Source: Ulota crispa (Eukaryota > Streptophyta > Bryopsida > Orthotrichales > Orthotrichaceae). Taken from it: a DNA stretch of 64,000 nt. This document shows, piece by piece, positions 12,190-21,733 of this stretch. Both the position numbers and the translations under genes were made by a program. The notes below the pieces were generated by a model. The model made no database searches, had not been told where the DNA came from, and saw only the letters and a list, made by a program, of their open reading frames with translations. Every line of letters starts with the position of its first letter. Within the stretch, counting starts at the first letter, position 1. The stretch spans positions 28,500,358 through 28,564,357 of the forward strand of contig OY987244.1 in the NCBI GenBank assembly GCA_963920765.1, written 5' to 3'.

Positions 12190-13134
12190 CCCCTAAAGGA
12201 TCAAGCCTATTTTCCTGCAAAAGTCACTAAAAACTGTCATTTTTGGGGAATAAGAAGAAAGGTAGAAATTTATTTATTTTTGGAAATCCATTCATAAGAT
12301 TTTGGCCTAGATTATAGGAGGTACTTGTGGGAAAAAAACTAGCTCATTCTAGATGTACATGAGTGAGATATTGACATTTGAAGTGACAAACAAATTTTTT
12401 TTTCCGTGTTGCCCAAAACTTTCAAAACTTTCAAAACTTTCAAAAACCTTTGACCACTCCTACATCAAAAAAATTGCTCTACTCAAAGTTGAGGTTATTT
12501 TTTCCATGTAGAAGACCAAGTTAAGCATATGTGAGAGAATTTCCAAAAAAATTGGAGGTGTGAATCATACTTTGTAAAATCTTGCAATGCTAGAAGGTCA
12601 TGGAATTTGCAAATATATTAGGAAAAATTGAAGGCTTTATGTAGAACTCAAAAATTCAAATCACATTGATCAAAGTGGAAAAAGTGAAGGGTTCCTAGCT
12701 TTCTAGAGCTTGGGAAAAAAATTAATCAAAAAATAATAATACTCAAACCACTCAAAAAATTAAAGCACCAAATATTACAAGGGGCAAAAGAAATGGACCA
12801 AGGTTTGGGAGTCCTCCAAGATGGGCACCTTCCACTCCACTCCCCTTTGCCCAAGTGTCCACACTTTGTGCCCACAAGGGCTAACCTTATTTGGAGTCAA
12901 CACCCATTTACAAAGGAGAGGCCTAGCCCAAACTGCCCCTTCTTGCTTAGTTTCAGAAAATTCTTGATAACTTCTTCATCAAATATTGGAATGAAGAAAA
13001 AATTAGATGCTCGCCTAAGTTTTGGAATCTCCCACCGTCAATAAAAATTTCAAAAAATCACACAAACTAGTTTAGCTATAAGTACATGCCCAAAATCCAT
13101 TTACCCCCCAAGGGGACAATTGGGCCTTTAGGGG
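12190..13134 (-). mobile_element. TTAA-flanked CCCCTAAA-family element A1
   Basis: The left end CCCCTAAAGGATCAAGCC follows TTAA. The right end GGGCCTTTAGGGG is followed by the decayed site TAAA. The right portion carries the family signature TGCCCAAAATCCATTT and a GGGG-ACAATTGG hairpin arm, so this copy is inverted relative to its neighbour A2. Non-coding. A 120-bp plus-strand frame inside it is incidental. Confidence 0.8.
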
Positions 13135-13151
13135 TAAATCAATTTTTGTAA

Positions 13152-14072
13152 CCCCTGAAGGACCATTGTCCCTTTAGGACATGTTGGAGTTTGGGCATGT
13201 ACCTATGGCTAAACTACTTTGGGTGATTTTCTAAGACTTTTATCGAAGGTGTGGAATTCAAATATCTATGTGGGCACCTAGTTTTTTCTTCATTCCAACA
13301 TTTGATGTAGAAGTTATGCATGAATTTATGAAAATTTGGGGAGGACTACCCATCTAGGCAACCCAAATACTTCTTTAAAAATTACATTTAAAAACAAATA
13401 AATTGAAATTGGTTCTTTAGATATTTCTATATGTGAGAAGCTTTGAATCATTCAATTTCAATCAATGAGATGAAAGTTATGAGGAGTTTTTGTTTGTGGG
13501 CAATTATGGATTCTCTACTCTAAAATTAACTTTGAAGTCCTTTATTTTACTCAATTTTCAACATTTTGGAAAAAAAGTTAAACCAAAGGAAGTAGATTAT
13601 TCATCACAACATTATAATTGTTGGAATTTCCATTTTTCATTTCAATAATTAAATTCTTAAAAATTTAGTGTTTTAACTCATTCTCTACTTTTTTTTACTT
13701 ACTATATTATCTCATGTGTTGTATAGTTCCAATTGATTTGAAAATTCTCCCACATATACCTAATTTGGTCTTCTACATGGAAAAAATAAAGTGCAACTTT
13801 GGATAGAGCAATTTTTCTGTTATAAGGGTGGTCAAAGGTTTTTGAAATTACTAGCAGTATGGAAAATCCTTTTTCTTCACTGTAGATGTAAATATCTCAC
13901 TCCTCTCCATCTAGAATGAGCTTGATTTTTCCTACAAGTACCTCTTCCAATTTGGAGCAAGATCCTACGGTTGGGTTTTCCAAAAACAAAACATAAAATC
14001 TCTATTTACTGAACCTCCTAAAAGTGGCAGTTTTAAGTGATTTGCACAAAAAAAGGCTTTGTCCTTTAGGGG
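13152..14072 (+). mobile_element. TTAA-flanked CCCCTAAA-family element A2
   Basis: The left end CCCCTGAAGGACCATTGTCC is followed by the family phrase TTTGGGCATGTACCTATGGC. The right end is CTTTGTCCTTTAGGGG. The flanks GTAA and TTCA are decayed TTAA. It lies 17 bp from A1, in opposite orientation, inside the Harbinger-like element. No coding potential. Confidence 0.78.
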
Positions 14073-14086
14073 TTCATATAAATAAG

Positions 14087-14407
14087 GTAAAATTTCATGG
14101 ATACTCTTGAAGTTTGTGGTATTTACATAGATACCCTTGCTTTTTTAGAAATGACACAAATACCCTTGGACCAGAAACTTTAGGCAGTTGATTTGTTTTG
14201 CATATCATTTCCCTTCTTTTTGTGTGTGCATGTTGCTTTTGTTTTGTTCTATTGCAATCCCTACTTTTTCATTGGTCAAGTAGGAAGTACAAGTACAACA
14301 AATAAATGCTTAAAAATCATAGTCCAAAAGTATTTGTGTAATTTAAAAAAAAAAAGGGGTATCTATGCAAATATTGCAAACTTCAAGGATATCCATGTAA
14401 TTTTTAC
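14087..14407. mobile_element. 321-bp miniature element with about 50-bp inverted repeats
   Basis: GTAAAATTTCATGGATAC at the left matches the reverse complement of the right end (GTAAAAATTACATGGATA). The similarity continues through CTTGAAGTTTG and CATAGATACCC for about 50 bp. No target duplication could be fixed. Confidence 0.65.
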
Positions 14408-15395
14408 TACAAATAGTGAGGATATATCAATCTCCATAATCAAATTTGTTGTCTTGGCCTGCATTTTAGGGCTTCTTCATAGAATTTTGGCAATATCCTT
14501 GAGTGATAGCTATTTGTACCAGCTAATTTCTACCACCCAAAAGCTTGGGTTTTAATAAAGTGGCTACTCTATTTAAATGCAAAGGGATAACCTTGGATCT
14601 GTTTAAATGCACGCTCTATTAAATCACAATGGACTGAGATTAAATCACAATGGCCAAAGGAGGTCATTGTAGGTTTTTTTGAGCAGATGTTCAATTAGAA
14701 TGCAAAATCAACAACCCAATAAAATAAAATAAGAATATAAAAGGACATAGGTTAAAATCAAATGGAGGAAGGCCTTGCCCAATCTTCCTCCTCTCTTCTT
14801 AGCTAATGCATGCTTGTGAGAGGCACTACGTACTACGTAACACCGCAGGTAAACCTCCATCATCTTTGTTATTGCTTGAATCTATTATTACATAAGAGCT
14901 AAGTTGGAAACCAAAGATCACGCAAAAACTACAGCTTGTTTGGCTGAAAGAGCGCACTTAACTCCAGATTCGCGGTCTAAGACCACCAATTGTGTGAACA
15001 TGCTTCATGCAATATATATGTAAAATTGATATTACAAATCCTTTAGTACCAGGTGCAAATGGACCTTTAGCAGATAAGCATGATTTGGCAGATAAATTAG
15101 CAGATAAAGATGGATGAAACAGTGAAAGTAAGATAGAATCCTAACTACGTGTTTGCTACTATATTCCAACACTCGCAACTTGCTGGCCTCTTGCTCATCG
15201 GTGCAAGGTTGTTAGAGGCGCTTTATGATTTTTCTAGTGTAAATTAGGGCAAGAGTGTGAGCTTCTTAATATAAACCTCAGATAAAGGCAACAAGTATGA
15301 GATTAGCAAGAGGAATCTAGAATTTATATTGGTTCAAAGCTGTGTGCAATTTAAGGCCATCCTATAGATTTTTTTGTTAGTAGTCAATCTCCCTT

Positions 15396-15478
15396 AAACT
15401 CCGGGCCACGCCTTCAAAGCCAAAGGCAAGACCGGCGAGATCGAGGAGCTTGTCAAGGTTGCCGTTCCTCTTGCTTAA
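15396..15478 (+). other. orphan C-terminal coding fragment (possible gene capture)
   Basis: A GC-rich island in AT-rich repeats reads openly for about 26 codons and ends in TAA at 15476-15478. It contains HAFKAKGKTGEIEELVKV with GC-ending codons (GCC, AAG, ACC, GAG), a bias unlike its surroundings. An in-frame stop lies just upstream at 15393, so only a 3' exon fragment is present. I do not recognise the parent protein. The island lies within the 12.9-kb element, so transposon capture is the simplest reading. Confidence 0.35.
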
Positions 15479-15612
15479 GCGTCTAATTGTCAACAACAAC
15501 AACTAAAGTGTTCATTTTTCCTGAATTAATGACATAATGAGGTTAGGTGGCTAGATACGCTATTTTTCTTGGCGCTCGGATAGAAGCCTTCGGAGCCGAG
15601 AGCTTTGCGCCG

Positions 15613-17790
15613 TGGTCCTGATAAAGTTCCTTCCATCATATAAATATTTGTTATTTCTTTATATTTGTGTTTATTTCAATAAATTAACAGTCAAAGTAAA
15701 AGGAGTGGTCGTGGTGATAACCACGGTTTGGTAACATTGCAGCGGCCATAGATTCCAGTGCGTTGTGCCGTTTTGTCATATGCACAACTCGAGAGAATAA
15801 GTAGCGGATTAGCTGAGTCAATTTCTTGCCTCACTAGCTGCCAAGTCGTGGGCCATCATCACCGCTTGACGAGTCCGATGAGGTTTGAACCCGGACCGGC
15901 GGGCGGCCAGAGACGACCAATTCTCTAGCCAACCAAGTCTATGATTTGGCGACTGAAGACAAGCATTTAACGCTATTATATGCTTGCAAGGGCACGTGGC
16001 CACTTTACGGTGGTATTTATCTTGTAATTTAATCATTTCTATATGTTTATCTAAATGTTTTAGAAGGCTCATATCTTTTATCTTTGTTTAAATAAAAATC
16101 AGTAAAGATGTAGAAATGAATGAGAAAAGTGTAAAAAAAAAAGGAGTTTGGCATCTATGGTGGGGTTAGAATGGAAAGGAGCATGAGCTGATGTGTCCCA
16201 CCTCTCTACTTTAGATAGGGTCAAAATTAAAGAAGAGAGATTCCTTAGTATGTTGGAAGTTATTATATGAGTGTTGATTGGAAGATGGAAAAAATCCCAA
16301 AACTTTGAGGTAAGAGAAGTTTTTGTGTATATATGATTTTGAATTAAAATTTGAAAAAATCGTTTTTTGTGTGATAACTTTTTAAAAATGAGTTTGCAAG
16401 TTTGATTTGGAGTTGTGATGCAAAAATTATGAGTGTTTGAATTCTAGAATCAAAAAGCCAAACAATGAAGAAAAGCTAAAACTTTGACAAGCCATAGCTT
16501 ATAATTTATATATCATTTTGCAACAAGATTTGAAGAGAGTGTTCATTTTAGTCTTAGCTTTCTAAAAAGTCTTTAAATTTAAAATTTAAAGCTTGGAAGA
16601 GAAAATTATGGAGGTGTGAAAGATTGGAGGTGGCCGCTTTTTTGTGAGGAGAAGGTTAAAACTTTGAAAAGCTACAACTTTTTGATAATATAAAATTTTC
16701 TTTGCAAACTCTTAGGAGTGAAATTTTGTTGTCAAAGCTTTCCAAATTGTCTTCAATCATTCCATTTGGAGTCTTACTAAAGAAATTATAGTGATAAAAG
16801 TTGAGGATTTGGATGCTTTTTTAAAAATTGAGACCCACACTTTGATTGACTAGAACTTTTGGACACAGATTTATTTTGGAGCAAATTTTTTATAAATTGT
16901 AGCTAGTGGTACCATCTTTTCAAATTGATATTACATTTTTATGAATGATGTGTAGAACAAAAGTTATAAAAGTTTATAAAGGTAGTATTTGGTTTACAAA
17001 AAGGAAGAAGAGCCTCTATTTTGAACCCGCATAACTTTTGGACAGTAGCTTAGATTAAGTTGAAATTTTGAAAAATATTAAAAGGTTAGAAGAACTTTTC
17101 AAATTGCTATTACAATTAGCAATTGAATCTTTGAACCATCTGTGATATTAAATAGAAGGTTGTAGCCTTTTTAAAACTTGAAATTTATGATTTTTTCCAT
17201 TGTTTTTATTAAAATATGAAGACTTGAAGACTTGAAAATCTTAAGACTTGAAAACTTGAAGACTTGAGGATCTGAAGAAATGAAAACTTTAAGAAAAATG
17301 TTTTGAGTTTATTTTTTATGTATGTATGGGATGTAGCTTTGTTAATCTTAATCAATTTTAGAGGCTCGTTTGTCAATTCATTTCCATTCTATTTTGTAAA
17401 TTTTGTTGCGGGCAATTTGGATTAAACCAAATTTAATCTCATTTATTGTCATGATGACAAAATAGGATTGATCATCCACATGGTTGAGACTTACTCTATT
17501 CTCACAATTTGGAATTTAGCCAACAAATCATGAATTTGATTTTAGGATTTTGTTATATGAACGGCAGCTTGTGTCTGTTGTTCCGATCTAACCGTTCCGT
17601 TTTTAGTGGGTTCTTATCTTTACCTTGACCCTTATATCCTTAGAACTAGCCACATGATAGGCCAACAAAAGACTAGAAACCAAAGATTTGAAAAGTGAAG
17701 ATCAAGGCCAATGACAATTTTAGTCAGCAACGCACAATTGCAGCAAGACACTCCGTGTGTTTCTAAGGTACGCTCCTCTCAATCCGGCTT
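15613..17790 (+). mobile_element. 2.2-kb LTR-like repeat, copy 1
   Basis: It starts TGGTCCTGAT and ends CTCTCAATCCGGCT, aligning over its length with copies 2 and 3. Shared landmarks in order are: TTGATTTCAATAAAT-type, GCGGCCATAGATTCCAGTGC, CGCTTGACGAGTCCGATGAG, a run of GAAGACTT repeats near 17215-17285, and CAGCAAGACAC near the end. It interrupts a 106-bp tandem array. No target duplication survives. It lacks gag/pol and looks like a solo LTR or LARD-like derivative. Confidence 0.7.
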
Positions 17791-17796
17791 CATGAG

Positions 17797-18060
17797 ACTA
17801 AGGAGTTCATCCATTCCTCTTGTCTCTTACCAATTCATTTTGGTACGCGATCTCTTTTGACGCTTGGATAAAAACCTTCGGGGCCAATGGACTTGTGTTG
17901 TATGACTAAGAAGTTTATCTATTCTTCTTATTTTTTGCCAATTCATTATAGTATGCAATATCTTTTGGCGCTCGAATAAAAGTCTTTGGGGCCAAAAGCT
18001 TGAGCCGTGAGACCAAAGAGTTTACCCATTCCTTTTATTTCTTGTTAAATTTTTTTTTGC
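17797..18060. repeat. 106-107-bp tandem array, interrupted by LTR-like copy 1
   Basis: Units begin at 17797, 17904 and 18010 (GACTAAGGAGTT-type starts), each with a TTGGCGCTCGAATAAAAG and CTTTGGGGCC motif. A further partial unit (GGCGCTCGGATAGAAGCC) lies at 15565-15612, left of the LTR-like insertion, so the array existed before it. Confidence 0.75.
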
Positions 18061-19960
18061 TAGAGCTTTTGCGCGGCTCTTGGTTCTTGAATTGCATAGC
18101 CAGACTGTGCTTGGTGAAATTTAGGCAAGGCAAAAGTCTTTATTTTTGACACATGTATGAAGAATTGGAATGGAGTTGTATTATGCGCGCTGCAAGGAAA
18201 AAAATTATGTTGCTAAATTTTCTTTTGTTGTAAAATCTTCCTGGTGCTTGGGTGCAAGCTGTTGCGGCCAAAGTTTCTAATCTTGAGACTAGGTGGCTCA
18301 CTAGTTTCTCTCAATTTTTGCCGATCCTTTTATTGCTTTTTCTAATTTCTTTTCAATCTTTTTATTGTTGGAACTCTTGCACGGTTCACATTTTGTGTTG
18401 CCGAACCGTGCATTGTGTGGTTCTAGAGCAGTATAAGAATCACTTTTTTGTGCACATGTGTGAGGAATAGGGAATGGATTGTATCTTTGATGTTATATGA
18501 AGGTAGGCCAAGTTGCCAATTTGCTTGTCAGTGAGCAATTTGTTGTACATTTCAAGGCATGCCTTTGGAGTCGAGGGCAAGGGCTTTGTGCCCTTAGAGT
18601 TTGCCAATTTGTTCTTCATTGCAACTTGGTTTATGAATTCTTCAAATTTTTTATTGCAAAGAGCCCAATGTCAAGTTTGTTATAATCAAAGATGAGCAAA
18701 ATTTTCATTGCTTAGAGTAGCATCAAGTATTTTTGCATGACTGTTGTTCTTACTAAAGAGGAGAACTGCAATTTTTTTTACCAAAAGCAAACTATTCTGC
18801 AATCTTGTTCTAGCTTTGCAGCCAAACACTAGAGTTGCAAAGCAGCCATGTCCATAGCATGCCTTGTTCTACATGTTTTTTTCTATTTTATCTCATTATA
18901 ATGTTGTTTTTAAGTTAATATGTTGTTTGCTTAGTTGGAGTTAAGGGCTTTGTTGTGAATTCAAATTCTTCCTAGATGTATGCTCATGAATTATATGTTT
19001 GGCATTCTTCATGCTGGATTATTGTATGATTAGTGCTTCAATGTTTGTAATACAATGGTCAATTTCTTCTTCATACATTAGTGCTCTTGGTAAGTTTTCA
19101 TCTTTCTATCATAGATTCTTGAAGATTACATGGAGCAGATGGTAGATGCATTATTAGTTGAATTTGTGGCAAACATGGTATTGAATGACTTAACTACTTT
19201 TGTAGTAGAAGATTGCATGGTTGTTCTAAAGTCTAGCGTAGGGGAAGAAGAATTTTGTTTGCAACATCAAAGCAACATCATCCAAACAATTGAGGACATG
19301 TGCTTTCTTCCCAAGGCTATATCCAACATGATTGTTATTTTGAGCAAAATTTGGATAGCTCAAGCGAACGCACAAAACAGACTGCACAAATGGACGGGTC
19401 CATCTACTCTTGTTTTTTAGGGTATTTTTAGGGCTTTTGATCCTACAAGGAAACCATGGTTGAATCTACAAAAAGTTGACAAAGATTGTGACCTACTCTA
19501 CAGTATACTATAAACCGTAGATTAGGTCTTAATCTTTGTCAGATTTTTGTAAATTCAACCATCGTTTCTTTATAGTGTGACCTAAAAAGGGAAGAATCAA
19601 ATTATTATTCTTCATTTTTTACTAAGTGGTATTGCATTAATTTCACATTTTAACTTCTTATTGGCAATAATGAGTATCACTAACATGTAGGAAGTAAGTT
19701 TTTTTTACCATTTTTTATCATTTTTGTAATCAACTATGAGTACATTGAATAGACATAAGCTCAATCAAGCACTTTAGGTGAACAAGCAAGCCTACAAATA
19801 GGGGATCCAATGTGACAACATGTTTTGTTTTTGACTTACTTATGATTTGTACAATGTATATTTAGTTCATTATTTCTTCTTAAATCATTTGATGACCTTA
19901 ATTCTTGCAATAATATCTATGTATATAATAGATTAAGTATTTGTTGGTCTATATTAGTTG
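18060..19960. other. no gene recognised
   Basis: AT-rich sequence inside the 12.9-kb element. Frames of 60-96 codons (for example 19130-19420) have no recognisable domain and no convincing codon bias. Confidence 0.45.
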
Positions 19961-20005
19961 TGTTTGTCCGTCATGCAAATCAAGTTATGAGCATGGTTAA
20001 GCATG

Positions 20006-20170
20006 AATTGAGAGCTCAAGCCTTGAAATTGAGAGCTCAAGCCTTGAAATTGAGAGCTCAAGTTGTTAAAGTTAAGCATGGATTGAGAGCTCAAGCCTTA
20101 AAATTGAGAGCCCAAGTTGTAAAGGTTAAGCATGAATCAAGAGCTCAAATCTAGAATTTGAGAGCCCAAG
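20006..20170 (+). repeat. 21-bp tandem repeats encoding a degenerate LRAQ-type frame
   Basis: Units beginning AATTGAGAGCTCAAGCC recur at 20006, 20027 and 20048 (period 21). They then alternate with 12-13-bp inserts (GTTAAAGTTAAGCATG). An open frame at 19960-20154 reads through them as LRAQALK repeats. The array stops exactly at a CACTA miniature element. Probably not a real protein. Confidence 0.75.
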
Positions 20171-20171
20171 T

Positions 20172-20319
20172 CACTACAAGAAAATAGTGTCCAAATTGAC
20201 TAAAACTTCCAAATTGACAAAAATTTGACAAAAAAATGTTCAAATTGACATAGATATGTCCAAATCAAGTGATCCTAATTGACTAGAAAGGTCCAAATTG
20301 ACACAGCTCTCGTGTAGTG
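20172..20319. mobile_element. 148-bp CACTA miniature element
   Basis: It begins CACTACAAGAAAATAGTGTC and ends CTCTCGTGTAGTG (reverse complement CACTACACGAGAG). Perfect AGT target duplications flank it at 20169-20171 and 20320-20322. Internal CCAAATTGAC motifs recur as subterminal repeats. Confidence 0.88.
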
Positions 20320-20829
20320 AGTCAATGGCTATCGTGTCCATAGAACACGGGTCATACTAGTTTCTCTATGTTTATTTTTTCTTGAACTTTATTTGCTTTT
20401 ATCTTGTTTTTAATGGCTTTGTAGCTTAGTGTTACCCTTGATTTTCAAGAAAATCTAAACACCATTATGTTAATAGATCAAGTTGACAAATTTTCTATTC
20501 AATTATGAATTCATATTTCCTTATCAACATACAATTATCTTGCCTTTCAAAAATGTTCAATATTTTTGTATTGTTGATTTTTTATTTTCATTTTGATTAT
20601 GTTTAATACACGGTTTTAGGCCTTTTTTCACACGGTTTTGGGAAAACTTAAATTTTTCCTCAAAAATTTAGGCTCAGAGCTCACGGCTTATGGCTCACGG
20701 CTCACAAAATAGCATTCCCCGTTTGAACATGAGAGTGTTAAAACTGCAAAAGTGACTTGAAGTTTTCTAATCCTCATTTCACATGTCAAACCTAAAAAGT
20801 TGGTCATCACACTACTAGAAAAGGGTGAT

Positions 20830-20950
20830 TTTGTAACTACAAAAATGTGACTCCGGATGACTATTCACACTTTGAGTCAGTTTTCTCTTTTAAAATTGCG
20901 TGTAGTCATATGAAGATGACTTCTAGTCATTTGTACAATTGACATTTTGA
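20830..20950. repeat. left subterminal repeats of the CACTA element
   Basis: Several copies of ATGTGACT, GTAGTCATA and CTAGTCAT-like motifs occur in both orientations just inside the left end. In CACTA elements such motifs bind the element-encoded TNPA-like protein. The right end mirrors this at about 37790-37960 (GTGACTA, AATATGACT, AATGTGACT). Confidence 0.6.
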
Positions 20951-21733
20951 TACCTACAGTTTACAACTGGCGGAACCGGTTGCTCTATTAAAAAGTAACG
21001 CATGGAGAATGTCCTTGAGGCACGGGTAGTCACCTCCGCTAGGATATTACCCTTTCCAATTGGATTCTCTGGCCTTAATTTCTTGTCAAGGCCACTTCCT
21101 TTGTTTAGGGCAACCTGTAAATTGTTTTTGCAGAGTCAAGGACGATAGTTCAGTTTTTTTTTGGAAAACTACAATTTCATTTATGCACACAAACTTCCTC
21201 TTTGTTGTGTAGAAAGAGGGTTGATTTAGGGTGGACCTGTAAGTTGTGGGGTTTGCACTTGCTTAGGGCTCTCTGTAGTGCAATTTTATATGTTTAGGGT
21301 GGACTTTCTCTTCATGTAGGCTGCGGTATAATACAATTTCCTAAAATCTCCATGACAAAGGTAATTTCCTAATATCTATTAGGTTTATCATACATTTTGT
21401 TTCATTTATCCCTTGCTTGAGGTTTGCGGTTCAATGTGGGTCAGTGGTAGTGCAAAGGAATTGTTTTCTTGTTTAGGATTTGCTCGGTGGGGAGTATTTA
21501 TTTACCACTATGTATATGCCCAGCTGTTCCAGAGTACTAGAAAGCAATAATAGGTTTTACATCAAACTTCCTAAACACTTGCTAAGTTTAAGTTTTTTTG
21601 CTTTCACTATTACTGTTCTTGAAAGTGAAATTCTTGAGATGCTGTCGGGTTTCAGGGTTTAGGCAATTTTTATCTGCTTCCTCCTCTAGCTGAATCAAAG
21701 AAAACAAATTTGCCGACTTTGATATATGGACGC

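Larger units (their letters stand above)
12018..15066. mobile_element. PIF/Harbinger-like element with TTA target duplication
   Basis: The left end AGGTCCATTTGCACCTGG is preceded by TTA (12015-12017). The right end CCAGGTGCAAATGGACCT is followed by TTA (15067-15069). The 18-bp inverted repeats are perfect. TTA duplications are typical of PIF/Harbinger and Tourist elements. About half of its 3.05 kb is two later TTAA-element insertions and a small inverted-repeat element. No nuclease or Myb-like frame is seen. Confidence 0.8.
7827..20720. mobile_element. 12.9-kb terminal-inverted-repeat element with long target duplication
   Basis: It is flanked by the identical 13-mer GTTTGAACATGAG at 7814-7826 and 20721-20733. 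The sequence resumes in frame with the host element on the far side, as copy B1 shows. The ends are imperfect inverted repeats: the left has GCTATTTAATGAGC then GCCGTGAGCCGTGAGCC, and the right (reverse complement) has GCTATTTTGTGAGCCGTGAGCC. A 13-bp duplication does not fit common plant superfamilies (hAT 8, MULE 8-10, CACTA 3, Harbinger 3). No transposase was recognised, so the class is undetermined and the unit is probably non-autonomous or swollen by nested insertions. Confidence 0.7.

Noticed and set aside
15865..15905. Hammerhead-ribozyme-like string (TTGACGAGTCCGATGAG) in the LTR-like repeat, also at 21985-22010
   Set aside because: The CUGAUGA core is imperfect and no stem II followed by GAAA can be formed. 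The string is better explained as the reverse complement of a tRNA-like B-box region.
19960..20154. Real repeat protein (LRAQ repeats)
   Set aside because: The frame is created by a 21-bp tandem repeat, has no homologous context and is followed by a transposon end.
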